Shown piece by piece: positions 47,401 to 59,330 of a DNA stretch of 64,000 nucleotides. Source of the stretch: Cladobotryum mycophilum (taxonomy: Eukaryota > Ascomycota > Sordariomycetes > Hypocreales > Hypocreaceae); the NCBI GenBank assembly GCA_036429605.1, contig CM071590.1, positions 5,952,001 through 6,016,000 on the forward strand, given 5' to 3'. Numbering within the stretch: position 1 is the stretch's first letter; every line of letters starts with the position of its first letter. The notes under the pieces are model-generated. The model made no database searches, was not told the origin of the DNA, and worked only from the letters and a program-made list of their open reading frames with translations. Made by a program: the position numbers and the translations under genes.

Positions 47401-47644
47401 AACGTACATCCTCGAAAAGTTGGAGTCCCTTCTCATCGTACAGCAGCAGAGTGGGAAGCATGCGGGGACCTTCATCTGGGTTCATCATGGCGGCGACTTC
47501 GTCCTTGAGATTGATCTCGGCACGGTCGCTGCGAATGTCAACAATGCTGGCAGTCTTTGGCTTGGAACCGGGCTTTCCGCCGTTCGCAGCCAAAGTCTGC
47601 TCCCGCAGGCGTGCAAGGAGGACGGATTCCTTGACAGCAGGCAT
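44477..47644 (-). CDS. egt1: Ergothioneine biosynthesis protein Egt1 (EgtD-EgtB fusion)
   Basis: Eleven exons on the minus strand (47644-47408, 47331-47213, 47162-46924, 46860-46746, 46687-46674, 46617-46596, 46541-46255, 46195-45502, 45453-45378, 45317-44944, 44882-44477) give 860 residues, close to the fungal Egt1 length. The N-terminal EgtD-like methyltransferase has the SAM motif VVELGSGNLRKV and trimethylates histidine to hercynine. The C-terminal EgtB-like part has the DinB-fold iron site HEILHLE (about 504-510) and an FGE-sulfatase domain (GGVWEWTSTVL, VLGGSWATHPRVAGRKSF). It joins hercynine and cysteine as a sulfoxide using O2 and Fe(II). A PLP C-S lyase (Egt2) finishes the pathway elsewhere. 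Exons 5 and 6 are only 14 and 22 nt, yet every junction restores conserved sequence (KVYHAYNDKEDITHQF). Confidence 0.95.
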
Positions 47645-49772
47645 GATGAACTGAATTTACAAGGAGGAGCGCGCGACCAGTTTGGAATCAGATTGTTGCT
47701 AAGCTTCTGATGAAAATGGGACAAATGAATTCGATTGCAGTATTTCTTTTGAAAGACGAGACAGATGGGATCAGAGAGAAAGATCGAGAGACAGAGGCAG
47801 AGACTCGAGCTGTTATATAAACTTCTTCAGAGCAGAGAAGCAGAGCACATGCAGGCAAAGGGGCACCGGACCACGATCTACGTAATCTAGAAGCCAGCGA
47901 CGGGTATCATAGAAGCCTCATTGGTCCCGCGGATGAATGAGGGATGTGTACTGTACATTGTGCATGTGGAACTCGGGGGTCAGAGTACTAAGATATGATG
48001 TATCGAAGAGCATAACGGGAGGCCGATGTGCCGACGAAGGCCAGTTCCTGGAGCGGAACATGAACATGGTACATATCTGCATACTATACTGCATCTTTTT
48101 TCGGCATACGCTTTTAGATACGTCACATAATCATGATGCAAGACTACCCACGCAGAACGTTTCATTGACCAACGGCAGCAGGGCTGGCTTGCACTCCAAC
48201 CCCAACACGGCAACGCCCTGGACGATCTGGGGGAAGCCTCAATAGCTAGCGCCGAGCTTCTTCATGCAATACTTGAAAGCGAGGTATCGAGGTACCAGTT
48301 CAAAGACATGGCATTAACCTTGCTTGGCCTCATGCAGGAGAGGTAACTGAGCAAGTATCTAGAATGGGGGGCATTGTCCGGAAGTCCGGGTGGTGTGGTG
48401 TTGCCAAGGCCATATCCCCCATGACTTGACTGTATGCAGGGAGGGAGGGAAGAGGGAGGAGAGGAGACGTCAACGTGATGAGCTTCATTGGCCGCGACGA
48501 TCGGCGAACAATAACATGTACATGCCCAAGTTAAAAAATGGTTATCCGGTAGCTTCCGTTATGTTCCCTGGACAAGCCATGAGGCGACGTTGGCGTCCAG
48601 TCAAGATGGAGAACAGTGATGTGGAATCATGGAAGTCGCTTCAGCTGTTGAGTAAATAGGATGGGGGTCGTATTTGTCACAAGGGCGCGGCGACGACCCG
48701 ATTGTTATTGACATGACATGCATGTTATGTTTATGTTTTACCAATGCATATGCATAATGGAATTCACTGGTGCCGTGAAGGTCAAGGTGCGTTGGACCGC
48801 GTTATGCATCACACCTCGGTGAATTTTGTAAGCTGCTGAGGGGTTCCAGCTCTGCGTCATCCCTCTGTTCCCAGGTAGGTAAAATAAGTTGCACTTCTGT
48901 GGACCTGAAATCTCCGAGGAGACACGAACAGCGACAAGAGTTCTGTGAGGCCCGGCCAGCTAGATGGGGAGTCCACCCTCCAAATCAACAAAGCCAGATA
49001 AGCAAGCAAACATGGATGTTATGCAGGGAGAGACATCAGCAGCGTTACACGGTTAAAGCCGGCTGAATCCCATATTGGCTTGCAGGAGTGAGTGCTAATA
49101 ACCCCACCTCGTCGCTGGCGAGGGGTGAGAGCGAAGTATTGGTATCCATGGACAGGGATGGGGTTGATGTCTTGTCCGAGTCTTGGTGATAACCTACCCT
49201 GTAGGCTTTCAACATCCAGATCAGATATTGATGGCTATGGGGATAGAGATATATGGGTACCCTTTGGGGCGATTAAATCCTAGATGGAAATTTTACGAGT
49301 AACTAGACGAGGGCGTCCTTTTGCCTTACAGGATTTGCGGTATTAGCCGTAGGACGTTAATGAAGATTATCATTATCATCATCGTAGTCGTCAGGTATTG
49401 AAGGCCAAGTAAGTGTCGACGCAAAAGGAACCTGTATTTGAACAAGACATCATCAGAATGTTGGGTGTCATTGACATTCTTAGCCTTTCCGATATCATTT
49501 TCAAGAGGAGTTGTACATCCTAACACTCTACTCAACACCCAGGTAGACTGTTTGACTTCGAATACTAACAGCAGCACCATCTCGCTGTTCAAAAACAGCG
49601 GTCACTTGGGTAAGCGTGTCGAGGAGGAGCACGTAAATAGGCCATGGGTCGCCAGCACATGAATGCCTGAACACGGGTATCAAGGCAATTGCTTGATTCA
49701 TTAAGAGTAAGGCAGGCCTGCATTTACTTCTGCACGCGTGATTGATCATATAGACCAAGATACTCAATCTTC
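47645..49772. other. 2.1 kb intergenic region
   Basis: Upstream of both egt1 (minus strand) and the trypsin-like pseudogene (plus strand). Short unsupported ORFs only. Contains a TATA-like element for egt1 near 47813. Confidence 0.5.
47813..47820 (-). promoter_or_regulatory. TATA-like box upstream of egt1
   Basis: TTATATAA (same on both strands) lies about 170 bp before the egt1 start codon at 47644. Fungal start sites typically lie downstream of such an element, so it is plausible; no direct evidence. Confidence 0.35.
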
Positions 49773-51406
49773 ATGTCTCTACTCGTCAACCCAGCAGCCC
49801 GACTAAACTTGGGGATGAGGTCAGGCCGAGATGCGTTGAGAGCCAAAAGGGATAAATTGGTCAATATCTCGGCAACCGTGATCATGAAGGACCATCTTCT
49901 TCAAGTATTTGCAAAAGCAACCTACCCTTATCCCACCAGAAAAATGCCCTTTCGACGTCTCATGGACGGTGACGAGCTTGATATTAACGGCGGCGAGCTC
50001 ATACAACCTGAAGTGGAGAAGAATCTCGACAAATTAGATATCGAGGATATTTACAGCTGTATTGTGAGGCTCAAGTTTGAGTTCAACGGTAAGCATTCGC
50101 TATGATACCATCCAGAAAAAACTGCCCACGACCGAACCTAACCAACCTCTCAAACTCCCAGGGAATGTACACATGGGAACGGGCTTCTATGTCAATCTCC
50201 CGTCCGAGAAATATCACGTCATTCTCACCGCGGGCCATAACCTTATCAACGAGGAGGGGATCAGGGCCGAGAACTTGGTTATCATTGGCGAAGACAACGT
50301 GAAAGACCCGGCAACACTCTTCATGGTCTGCCTGCAGTACGAAAAAACCCAACGGAGGACAATGGCAGGTATGATTACGGTGCGATTCTGCTACCGAAGG
50401 GACAGGTAAAGAACATTGAACGACCCGGGTTCGGATTGAACCTCGGATTCAGCTCGAACAAGTTCCTGCACAACATCACCCAACTCACCGTCAGCGGCTT
50501 CGAAGACAGACAATACAACCCCGTCACCAGCTTTGGAGAAGTTCGCAGGATACCCAAGGACGGGCAGATTACATACCTTTCGAATACGGTCTAGGGTATG
50601 AGCGGATCGCCGGTGTGGCATGGATATGGCGGGTTTGCTGTGGCTGTGGCAATCCAGTAAGTTGTGCTTTTCATCATCATCAAAAGAAGGGGCGGGGGGC
50701 GTAATTTTGTCGTCTTTCAACGGCTGACTCCATTCCGTGCTTTGTTAGTAACTTGCGAGCCGAAAAGCCAGGCCAAGGGAACAAAGGCACTCTGATCAAC
50801 GAAGAAGTGTTTGACAACATATGCCGCTGGTCCAACGCGGGATACTTTGCGAAGCGCGTGTACGTGGACGAAGCTGATGCGATGAAGAACCACCAAATCT
50901 ACCTGTCTTTTGCGCAATATAGCGGTTTGGCCAACGTTTACCTCGGATCATCGCAAGACGCTTCGAAACGGGACTCACTCAAGTTCGACATCATTCCGGT
51001 ATACGTCTCCCAAAGCTCGTCTGGTCGCGATCCGCTCTACGCATTCAGGTTCCATCGTCCCCAGAGCTGGGGTGAGGCGAAGAAGAGGTGGGTGGAATGG
51101 CAGCCAGAGAAGCAGCGGGCCATCTTGGTGGAGTCTCTCAAGGATATCAACCTCGTTCGACTGGCCCGGGGCAGGAGAAAGACTGAGGTCCCGTTCAAGA
51201 TTGTGCTTCCGTCAAAGAAGCCGACTTCTCGCACTACTAGCACGGTGCTAATGCTTACCGACGAGGACAGAGATGATGATGACATTGAGGATGGCATGGA
51301 CGAATGTGCAGGTGTGTCCTTTGGAAAGGATGTCCCGGTCGGCAATAATGGAGGAGGTGTTCAGTTGATGGCCCCAAACTACCGTTGGTTTCGCATTGAG
51401 AACTGA
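49773..51406 (+). pseudogene. Trypsin-like serine protease gene broken by a frameshift and a nonsense codon
   Basis: Exons about 49773-50088, 50162-50656 and 50749-51406, with standard introns. A chymotrypsin-fold protease is indicated by the His in HVILTAGHN (about 50220-50240), the Asp in YDYGAILLP (about 50370) and the Ser in GMSGSPVWHG (about 50595-50625). The exon-2 frame slips at a run of six A (50342-50347): coding sense before it is in one frame and after it in the -1 frame, equal to loss of one base. A TAG at 50592-50594 then stands two codons before the GMSGSP motif, where a sense codon (probably CAG) is expected. The C-terminal 220 codons are open and acidic near the end. No signal peptide, so the ancestor was probably intracellular. 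Tail-to-tail with the ankyrin-vWA gene. Confidence 0.75.
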
Positions 51407-51511
51407 GGAAAAATTGAGACGATTGATCAAACTGGGTATTCTAGGCAGATAAGAGGCAACTTATATCTTGGATCATTCCACCTCTTGTGATTCTCACCAA
51501 TCTTCCATCCA

Positions 51512-53406
51512 CTAATTCTCCATGATATGAGACATAATACCCTGCGTGAGCGTTTGCAAGAGCTATTAAGAAAGAGTCAAATTAGTTCTCTCGATCCTCA
51601 TAGATCACTGCAGGAATAGATTCACTTACCCAACGTTCCAAATGTTCTTCATTTTCCTTGAGCTTCTTGAATTGCTCATCCAGTCGTTCTTTGGTACTAA
51701 AGGTCAGTAGGTGATTATTTACAGAGATGGAAATTGTAACCTTGGGCACAACGTACGCGCAGTGACAAAGAGATAATCTTTCAGTCTTTGGTCAGATTGG
51801 AGTCCGCGGAGGAAGTTGTCGGCATGCTCGTCATTCCCGATTTGACTGATTTGGAATCGCACGGCTTTGGTTTGGGCGCGTGTTAGAAATGTTTCGTACT
51901 CGGTCGATCAAGTGGTCGACTTACCAGTGTCATCATAACCATGATCTTGTAGGAACGAGATGCATTCCAAGATCTCATTCTTAAAAGTGTCTTCGCGTTC
52001 TGCGCTCGGGCTACCATCCGTGATGACGGAAATGAAAAGAGGCCTGTTGAGTCTACCTCCCTTTCCAATGTGCTCGTACACAAGAGGGTTCAGGATCTTC
52101 CGCTTCAGATTGGTGCCTATTTTAGTCGTACCACGTGGTTTCACTCTCATCATAAGCTCAAATACTTGATCGACCGTCAGTTTGTCGTTCCATTCCTCCG
52201 TATGATTGATGAATTGCACGGCTGATCCGTATCCATCTGGCACCAGACGCGTGGAGATGCTGGCAATTCGCCTCGCAATCTCGATTTGATCTCCCCGACG
52301 GTCGTCCTCCATCATCGAAGAACTGTCATCTGTGCGCGCCGAACAGTCAGCATACGAATCAGGATATGACGGAGATCCGTGGATATGAGCACATACCACA
52401 GTATAAAATAGGCGAGTACAAGGCCAGTCTTGTGAGATTCTGCACATCCTCTGCCGTGTTCAGACGGCTGAAGGGATCATTCTTCAGTTGGGCCGCTCTT
52501 TCGGCTATGTCGCGAAGGAAGTCATCATCTTTGCCAAAGAAAGCCGAGATGCCAGTCTCATCTACGAATTTATGCATGCTCTGTTTGAACTCTTCAGGGG
52601 TATCAAACTTTGCAGCATCCGCGACATCATCATCAACATCCCTGTCAGGCTCATTGATAAGAGTCTCAGGGCTATTGTCTTGCATTTCCTAAAGAACAAA
52701 ACAGTCAGGAATATGTTCAATGCTGCTCGCCGTATGAATGAGGAGAGGAGTAGGAGTAGTATACCTTGCGCGTCTGGTCAACGCTGGTTCCCGCCAAGCC
52801 ATACAACCTTTTCAGAGATCCTTGGACAATATCATTGATGTAGCCAACGACCCAGAGCATATACATCAAGACCACACTGGCTATATCTTGTGTGGACGAC
52901 TTTTCATGCGGTTTGTTCAAAGCCTCGATGACTGCACGTTCGTTGGTTTTGTTTGCAAGGTCTTGAATAGTAATGCCCTCAGGTTCCTTCTTAAGGGTCG
53001 TCGAAGCGCCGCGCTCCACAAGTAGACTGATGCCCTTCGCATCACGATGTTCAATCAACTTCATGAGAGCTGTTGTACCATCTTGTGCTGGCAAGTCAGG
53101 TTGTGCACCTCTATCAAGGAGATGAGACATGACGGCAAGACGTCGGTCCGAATTCATTGAATCAGAGGTAGCATACCAAAGAGCGCTCCGAGACCTTTTA
53201 TTGAGCTTGTTGATGTTGGCTCCTTCGTTGACAAGGAGCTTTACCACGTTCGCATGGCCTTTCCAGGCACCACATGCCAAGGCCGTGCGACTGCTAGAGT
53301 CAACCTCATCAATGTCAAACTGAGACGTAGCAGCCAGACGATATTGCTCAAGATCCTCTGGGGTATTGAGCTTGCCCTGAAGGGCAGCTTGATGCATGGT
53401 GAGCAT
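51512..53406 (-). CDS. Ankyrin repeat and von Willebrand A domain protein
   Basis: Six exons on the minus strand (53406-52765, 52688-52397, 52329-51925, 51864-51753, 51696-51630, 51562-51512) give about 522 residues. The N-terminal 200 residues hold ankyrin repeats (TALACGAWKGHANVVKLLV, TALMKLIEHRDAKGISLLV). The C-terminal half is a vWA fold with MIDAS DDSSSM at the exon 2/3 junction, then TTKIGTNL and FISVITDGSPS, so it may bind a divalent metal and a protein ligand. The donor of intron 4 is ambiguous (GTTGTG chosen for phase). No signal peptide. A hydrophobic stretch near residues 180-195 (IASVVLMYMLWVVGYI) could be a membrane segment. ATG at 53406 or 53397. The protein is intact while the facing protease gene is broken. 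Confidence 0.78.
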
Positions 53407-54341
53407 TGCTGCGTTGAATCTTACACTGAGGTACGAAAGAGAAAGGAGAATAGTATTAATGAACACCAGTGAGCGTTTTTGAAGAACAGGATTTTGGCCG
53501 TTGACATTTGATTTTGGATAGATATTGATATTTATATCAACATATAAATGTCTACCTAATATTGCTTCACTATCTCCCAAGGCAACGACTAACCTACTCT
53601 TCATCAACTAAACTGAAGCTATCGTCATGCACACAATACCATATCTATCCATACAAACGTGATGGGATACCACCATCTCCACCAAGCTGAGATGAAATTG
53701 ATTAATCACATGCAAGCCGGGACAAAATCCGGTTTCTGAGTCGTGTCATCTGACCGAGCTCTATGTCTGATAGACTATAGACGTCGTGGAACAATCAACT
53801 CCGCATTTGATCAGCCAACCACAAAGTGATGCTATATCGAAGAGCCTCAAAGATAGCATCATGCAGATTACAACAATGCACGTACTAACGCCAGTGCGGC
53901 TCAAAATTCTTGAAACCGGACGCCTTGGGCCGCCCCTTTCTGCTACTCGACCATTTGAAGCCTCATTCCTGCCCAAGCCAAATGCCGTCCCCACAAACTT
54001 CGCCGCCAAGGCAGAACCGGTAAGCATCTACCATGTTGGTGACATGACTCCTCACCGAAACATCACGATAATTCGCCAATGCTATATCCACAATCAATAT
54101 TCATGCCGAGTTTCACAGTCGGTGTAGATGGCGTAGTTATCATTCGTTCAACCGCCAGGAAGAGATGCGTCATTGTTTGGGAAATATTTGTCGCCTTGAT
54201 ATTGGTGAGTCAGCGGACCGGTTGCCTTGTTGAGCCTCAATTAGAGTCTGGGGTTTGACGAATTAACTATATATGGGTCACGGTGACATTGAGATGCCCG
54301 AGACCAAACATCAAGCACGGCCATTCCGACTTTAACTTCAC
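53407..54341. other. Divergent promoter region
   Basis: Between the minus-strand ankyrin-vWA gene and the plus-strand lectin-like gene. An ORF at 53786-54127 has no domain and overlaps one on the other strand. Nothing else recognised. Confidence 0.45.
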
Positions 54342-55476
54342 ATGCAGACTTCAGATATCCCCGCAATGAGCAAATTGCAGCAAATTGCCCAGTGGCTTTC
54401 CGCTGGCGGAGCTTCTGTGTCAATTGATGAAAAGAATACCTTCTTTTACCACGAAGAGGATGGAATTCTTTGGGTGAGGACGTGGACTGGGCATGAGTAT
54501 TCTGATCCCATCACTATTGCCGAGAATGTCAGGAAAGATACTCCTGTTGTCGCTATTCTCGACCAGGCACGTACAAAGCCGTCTTCCAGCCAAGCCTCTC
54601 CTCATTATAGAAAGTATGTATGTGCTGACGCAAAGTTGAATGAAATAGGTAGTCTTCGCCATAGACGAAAGCAACACCCTTCAATGCTATACAAACCCGG
54701 GAGAGGATGCGGAAGAAGATGAACCGTGGTCTCAGCAAGACTTGGGTCTAGGAAATGTTAAGGTACATCCTAGAAGCCAGCTCGCTATGGATACAACCGC
54801 GAACGAAGCCATTATCTTCTATCAAGACACGGATGGATTCATGAGTACCGTCCAAGGCAGTGACAAGAACTGGCGAGTTACCAGGCTTCCAGGGGGCAGT
54901 GTTCTCCCTGGAACGCCGCTCGCTCATTTCAGTGCCGGCCAGAAGGAGTACCTTTTCCACGCGACAAATGATAGGACCATCCACCACCTAGTCAGACAAG
55001 TACGGCAGGGAGAATGGAAAGGTACGTCTAGCAACTTCATGTATACCACCTCGTTTGTTTTCTTCTTTAACTCTGAGTGTATCACACTAGATGAACTCTT
55101 CTCGCCCGCAACGATAGACAGTGATGACTGCAAGTTGGCTATTGCAGAGGAGAACGAGCCTGGCAAGTCTGGACTCATGGTCTTTGCCGTCGGGGACGGC
55201 AAGCTGCATATAGTCACACCAAAGGACGAAAGCATGAGACAACTTGGCTACGTCCAAGACGGCGAGTACCGGTCCATGGGGAGACAGGAACGTTCCACGT
55301 ATGGCTATCAATGGGACCCATACGGCTATAGACCGTATGGAAGATTTGGGTTTCATCTAGGTCGATTTTCTCTAAATATGCATTTCGGTAGCGGACGACG
55401 ATTTAGTCGACCGTATGAGACAAGTCCCTATGCATCGACAGCGTCGTATGGATCAGGATCATACTTCTACCGATGA
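54342..55476 (+). CDS. Beta-propeller lectin-like protein (fungal fucose-specific lectin superfamily-like)
   Basis: Three exons (54342-54570, 54653-55021, 55091-55476) give 327 residues. Repeated short blades with the pattern hydrophobic-Tyr/Phe-x-Asp-x-Asp/Gly-x-hydrophobic (TFFYHEEDGILWVRTWTG, AIIFYQDTDGFMSTVQG, GLMVFAVGDGKLHIV) resemble the AAL-type six-bladed fold. The C-terminal 60 residues are Tyr/Gly/Ser/Arg-rich (GYQWDPYGYRPYGRFGF and onward), a probable disordered tail. No signal peptide, typical of fungal cytosolic lectins that may be released by damage. Sugar specificity cannot be told. The intron 1 acceptor (GGTAG) was chosen because it restores phase; ATG at 54342 or 54366. Family assignment is by fold pattern, not by conserved sugar-binding residues. 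Confidence 0.6.
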
Positions 55477-56459
55477 GCAATTAGCTTGAAGTGCGTAAGA
55501 CTATTAGTTAATTAATATATTAGTTCCTTCCCTTACCATTCTGTTGGAGATGGACCTTGATTGTGGATCTACCTAATGCTACCGGTGGGCCTTGTTCACT
55601 AATCCGGGCATTGGAATCGACATCCTACATGTGTGCGTTGGACAAGCATCCTCCAATCACAAGCATCAGATCACAGTCGGCAGCATGCATGCCTGTCCTT
55701 GTCTTATAGGCCAGGCAGCCCAGGGTTGTTCCCCATATGCCTCCAGATGACGTTGGCTAAGCTTCACTGGAAACGATCCACCACCACCGCTGACATCTCC
55801 AATCCCAGCCCACGCCAACCAATCCAGGGATTCATGTGCTGGGTCTCATTCTGTGGCGTCTTGCAAGAAATATTTGGACCATGTACCTGAGAAAAAGAAA
55901 CGATATGTAAAATTAGAGTGTTAGATGGCGGCTCCACACACGGCAGCTCAGAACAGCTCGAAGCAGCCTCAGCACCAGCTACGAACATTTCCTCGCGTCC
56001 ATGCATATATATACTTCAAGGTGTCCAATTCTACCATGAAATGCTACTGGCAGTGTATAGTCAGTAGGGAAAATGGCGAGTTGAAATGATAGTTACAAGA
56101 TCTTCATACCTGGAGATGGATAGATAAACGTCGAGGACCTGTTGGTTGTAGTAGAGTAGCGCGTAGCTGATGATTAGAACGTGCCCGGCTGAGATCCACG
56201 GATGTCAGGTGTTTTACTGGATGCATTGATGATTGTATCTGTGAATGAGGTAAGTTATCTCAGATATCAGATCCAATTCGTTCCGCGAAACCTGGTGCCA
56301 ATCGAACCCGAAGTGCAAGGTATATGGGGTAGGCAAGCTAAAGATTAGCCTCACCATCATTACCATCAGCCAACGATTGTCGTTGAACCGGGCCACATCT
56401 ACTTTTACTTTCCCACTCACTATTTGACAGTAGAATTAAAGAAAGTGCTTCAAAACACC
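55477..56459. other. Intergenic region
   Basis: About 1 kb with only short, unsupported ORFs. No repeat or RNA gene recognised. Confidence 0.45.
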
Positions 56460-57690
56460 CTCATCGTGGAATGACGCCGTCCTACCATCCTCTCAAAATC
56501 TTTCTCCCAAGGATCTTTACGCCTTCATAGAGACCCATCCATCGCTTGCTTCTCGAACAACACCCCGCCACGTGCGGATCACAGATGAGAAGAAATAAAA
56601 CATTCTTCACCGCCTTGCTCTCAATGGGAAGACGGAACTTATAAGACCTATCCTACAACGTACCACTGCTCAACGACCGGGTGACGCTCGCCCCGTGAGC
56701 AAAAAGAAGAAGACTCCACTCAACGACCAGGACATTGATAGCTCTACATCACTTATCCTAGCTGCGTGTTGGCAAAACGAGAAGAGATATCAAGCTTTTG
56801 ATCGAGCAACCCAACCTCAGTGTCAATTTAAGGGATGCTAATTGTTATATTGCCTTGGCTAGGGCAGTCAACGTCGGGGATCTACGAGTTGTAAAGATGC
56901 TTCCAACTTCATGCGATGGCATTGTCACAGATGAAACCACGTCACAGCTTCCTAATAAGAGCATTTGTTTACCTACACCCTTGACTGCCGCTGGTTCTGG
57001 GCACCTAGAGACGGTCAAGCTGAGAGATAAATTAAAGGATATCGTTCTAGAGGAAGGGAATGGAATCGCTCTCGTGGCCGTAGCCTTAGAAGGTCGCATA
57101 CTGATTGTTAAAGTATTGCTCAATCTGAAAGACCGCTTATTCGCCCGCCTCCATTGTAGAGGCCAAATTAGCTGTGATCTCTAAGAGGCACATTGGTATC
57201 CTAAAAGGCTTCATCCAGTATGACCTTTCATTTGTCAATATGCCAGACGATAGGTTGGGGATCACGCCCCTTTACATGGCGGCCAACGAGGGGCAAAGGG
57301 GGCTAATGGGATACCTGCTCAGCCTTGAGAACATTCAACCGAATGTGCGAATGAAGAAGGGAGATACCCCTCTCGACATCTTTACGCAGTACCTCCGAGT
57401 CAGCGACGTGAATATAGGCCAAAATTCGCAAGACAACAAGGGAGCTTCATATCTTATACGGGCGGTAGAGTGAGGAGACGAAAGGACTCTCACGCTACTG
57501 CTACATCAAAAGGACCTCGACCCAAATGCCAAGGGCTACGAGGGGAACACAGATCTGGGGTACGTAAGCCGTAGTGGAAGCATGGGCGTAACATATCTCC
57601 TTCTTATTAGAGGGTTGGCATTGAAGTCGGAAGAGCTTGAGGATATGCGGAGGCATTATTTAGGGCTTGAAAGGCTTTATAAAGAGTGGT
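56460..57690 (+). pseudogene. Decayed F-box/ankyrin repeat gene
   Basis: This copy aligns by eye with the F-box/ankyrin gene at 60206. KDLYAFIETHPSLASR matches the second half of its F-box region, and NILHRLALNGKTELIRPIL matches NILHYLVLHEQLFRSFI. It is broken by a TAA at 56596-56598, a frame change near 56785, another near 57150-57175 and a TGA at 57471-57473. Ankyrin units remain visible (ITPLYMAANEGQRGLMGYL, HQKDLDPNAKGYEG). No start codon with an intact F-box remains. Not functional as a single protein. Confidence 0.75.
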
Positions 57691-57699
57691 GATATAAAG

Positions 57700-58980
57700 A
57701 TCATGAGTGGAAACGAGCTTAGCAAGACCCAAAGGGATCTATCATCTCTACGAATCCGCGTAACGACATCACAATAAATGGGTTTGGAGACTGCACTTAT
57801 TCATCAGTACACGGGAATTCAATCTACTTCGGAAGTAGAACGGTTGGGTACACAAGACTGGTCCCAACCTCCAGATTACTCAAGGTAAAGGTGAAACAAA
57901 CATGGTTATTATGAAGATTGACAATCATGTCTTTCTGTATTTTCGCTCTAATTCCAACTCTGATTTGGCGATCGCCATTAGAAAATGTCTTCTAAGTCAT
58001 GTCTATTAGTAGATATTATCGCATACTATCTAAACATTTCCCTTCCAGTATCTCTATTCACTCTTCAAAGCCGCATCCATTTATTTCCTCTCATCTCATG
58101 TTTCGCCTTGCAAAAAAATAAAATAAAATAAAATAGGTTGGCCTGACAACATTCTCCCTTGCTCGCGGGAAATGGTGAGATTGACTTGATCCGAGATATA
58201 TCATTCGGTAAGGCGTAGATGAGCGTGAAAATGGTTCTCAGTTCTCTGAAGACTCTCATACCCGGGAGAGGATTGACCCGCGAAGCGCTAATGAGGTGCA
58301 TGAGTTAATGGAGTTGGGCCTGGAAACGATGCTGGTCGAGCTCAATTGCCTTTTTGGGTAGTTTATATAAACATCATGGTTATTGTAGTTTTCTTCAATG
58401 CATTCCGTAGATGTTGGTGTTTGGATTCTTAAATATGAACACGGGGAGATGTTATACTACATATATCGTGACTACTAAGCCTAGTCTGCTCTGATATGAG
58501 TCCTTGAATAAGGTGAGTTTACCACTTGTAGCTTAGCAAGGCAATGAAGCATCCAATGTCATTTCCCATAGGCGGCAAGCTCTGACGCTGCAAGGTTGTA
58601 TCGCAGCGTATTATCTAGCTTAAGTACGAAGTATATAGTAATAAAATCCTAACTTATCTTCTCAAAATGTTCAGCTGCGGGGCTAGGACAAAGGCGGCAG
58701 TTCCTTGACTATCATCAAGTGAAGACGCACGGGGCTGGTGTTTCACGAGCATTGTGTTGAACACGAGGGTGGAGACACATTTCCTTTTCCTTTCCATCAC
58801 CATCACCTTGTAACTAATAATAACAGCCGTATTATAGAAGTAACGTGTCCAACACATGGGATCAATAAAAAGGTGGCGTGAGTTGATGCAGGGGTAAGAT
58901 TTGCAGCAATTTCAGTATTATTAAAACACCAACAGAAACACCAGCAACCTCTTCCAACGAATAGCCTTGGCGTTATACCT
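57700..58980. other. AT-rich intergenic region between decayed ankyrin copies
   Basis: No supported gene. It includes an AAAAT-type pentanucleotide run at 58111-58135. May contain further unrecognisable remnants of the ankyrin family. Confidence 0.4.
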
Positions 58981-58984
58981 GTTT

Positions 58985-59269
58985 TCAGCGCCGCAGTGAG
59001 GGGGACATTTCAACAGTTGAGTTATTTCTCAACCGACCCGAGGTAAACATGAATGTGCAGGATCACAGCGGTGCGACGCCGCTGATTGTGGCATCACGAT
59101 GTAGCCAGCCGGAGATGACGACGTTTCTACTTATACAGGCGCAAAAGCCGATTCAAATCGAGGCCAAGAAAGGCGAAGGCAAGACTTCTTTGGCAGAGGC
59201 AGCCCAAAAGGGAGACTTGGGCATGGTCAAACGACTTGTTGCGAAGGGGTCATACGTGCCCTATACAAG

Positions 59270-59315
<46 letters not shown>

Positions 59316-59330
59316 AAGAGTTCTAGTTAA
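58985..59330 (+). pseudogene. Ankyrin repeat fragment ending in a poly-Asp microsatellite
   Basis: In frame 0, DISTVELFLNRPEVNMNVQD followed by SGATPLIVASRCSQPEMTT and TSLAEAAQKGDLGMVKRLV make two to three ankyrin units. The frame then reads through (GAT)15 as fifteen Asp and stops at 59330. No F-box or start region is seen upstream. Probably the 3' remnant of another family member, possibly one exon of a gene I cannot complete. Confidence 0.6.
59271..59315 (+). repeat. (GAT)15 microsatellite
   Basis: Fifteen perfect GAT units, encoding poly-Asp in the ankyrin fragment frame. Likely length-variable. Confidence 0.9.

Noticed and set aside
53786..54127. 113-codon ORF in the divergent promoter
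   Set aside because: Overlapped by a minus-strand ORF, no domain, no splice or start evidence.
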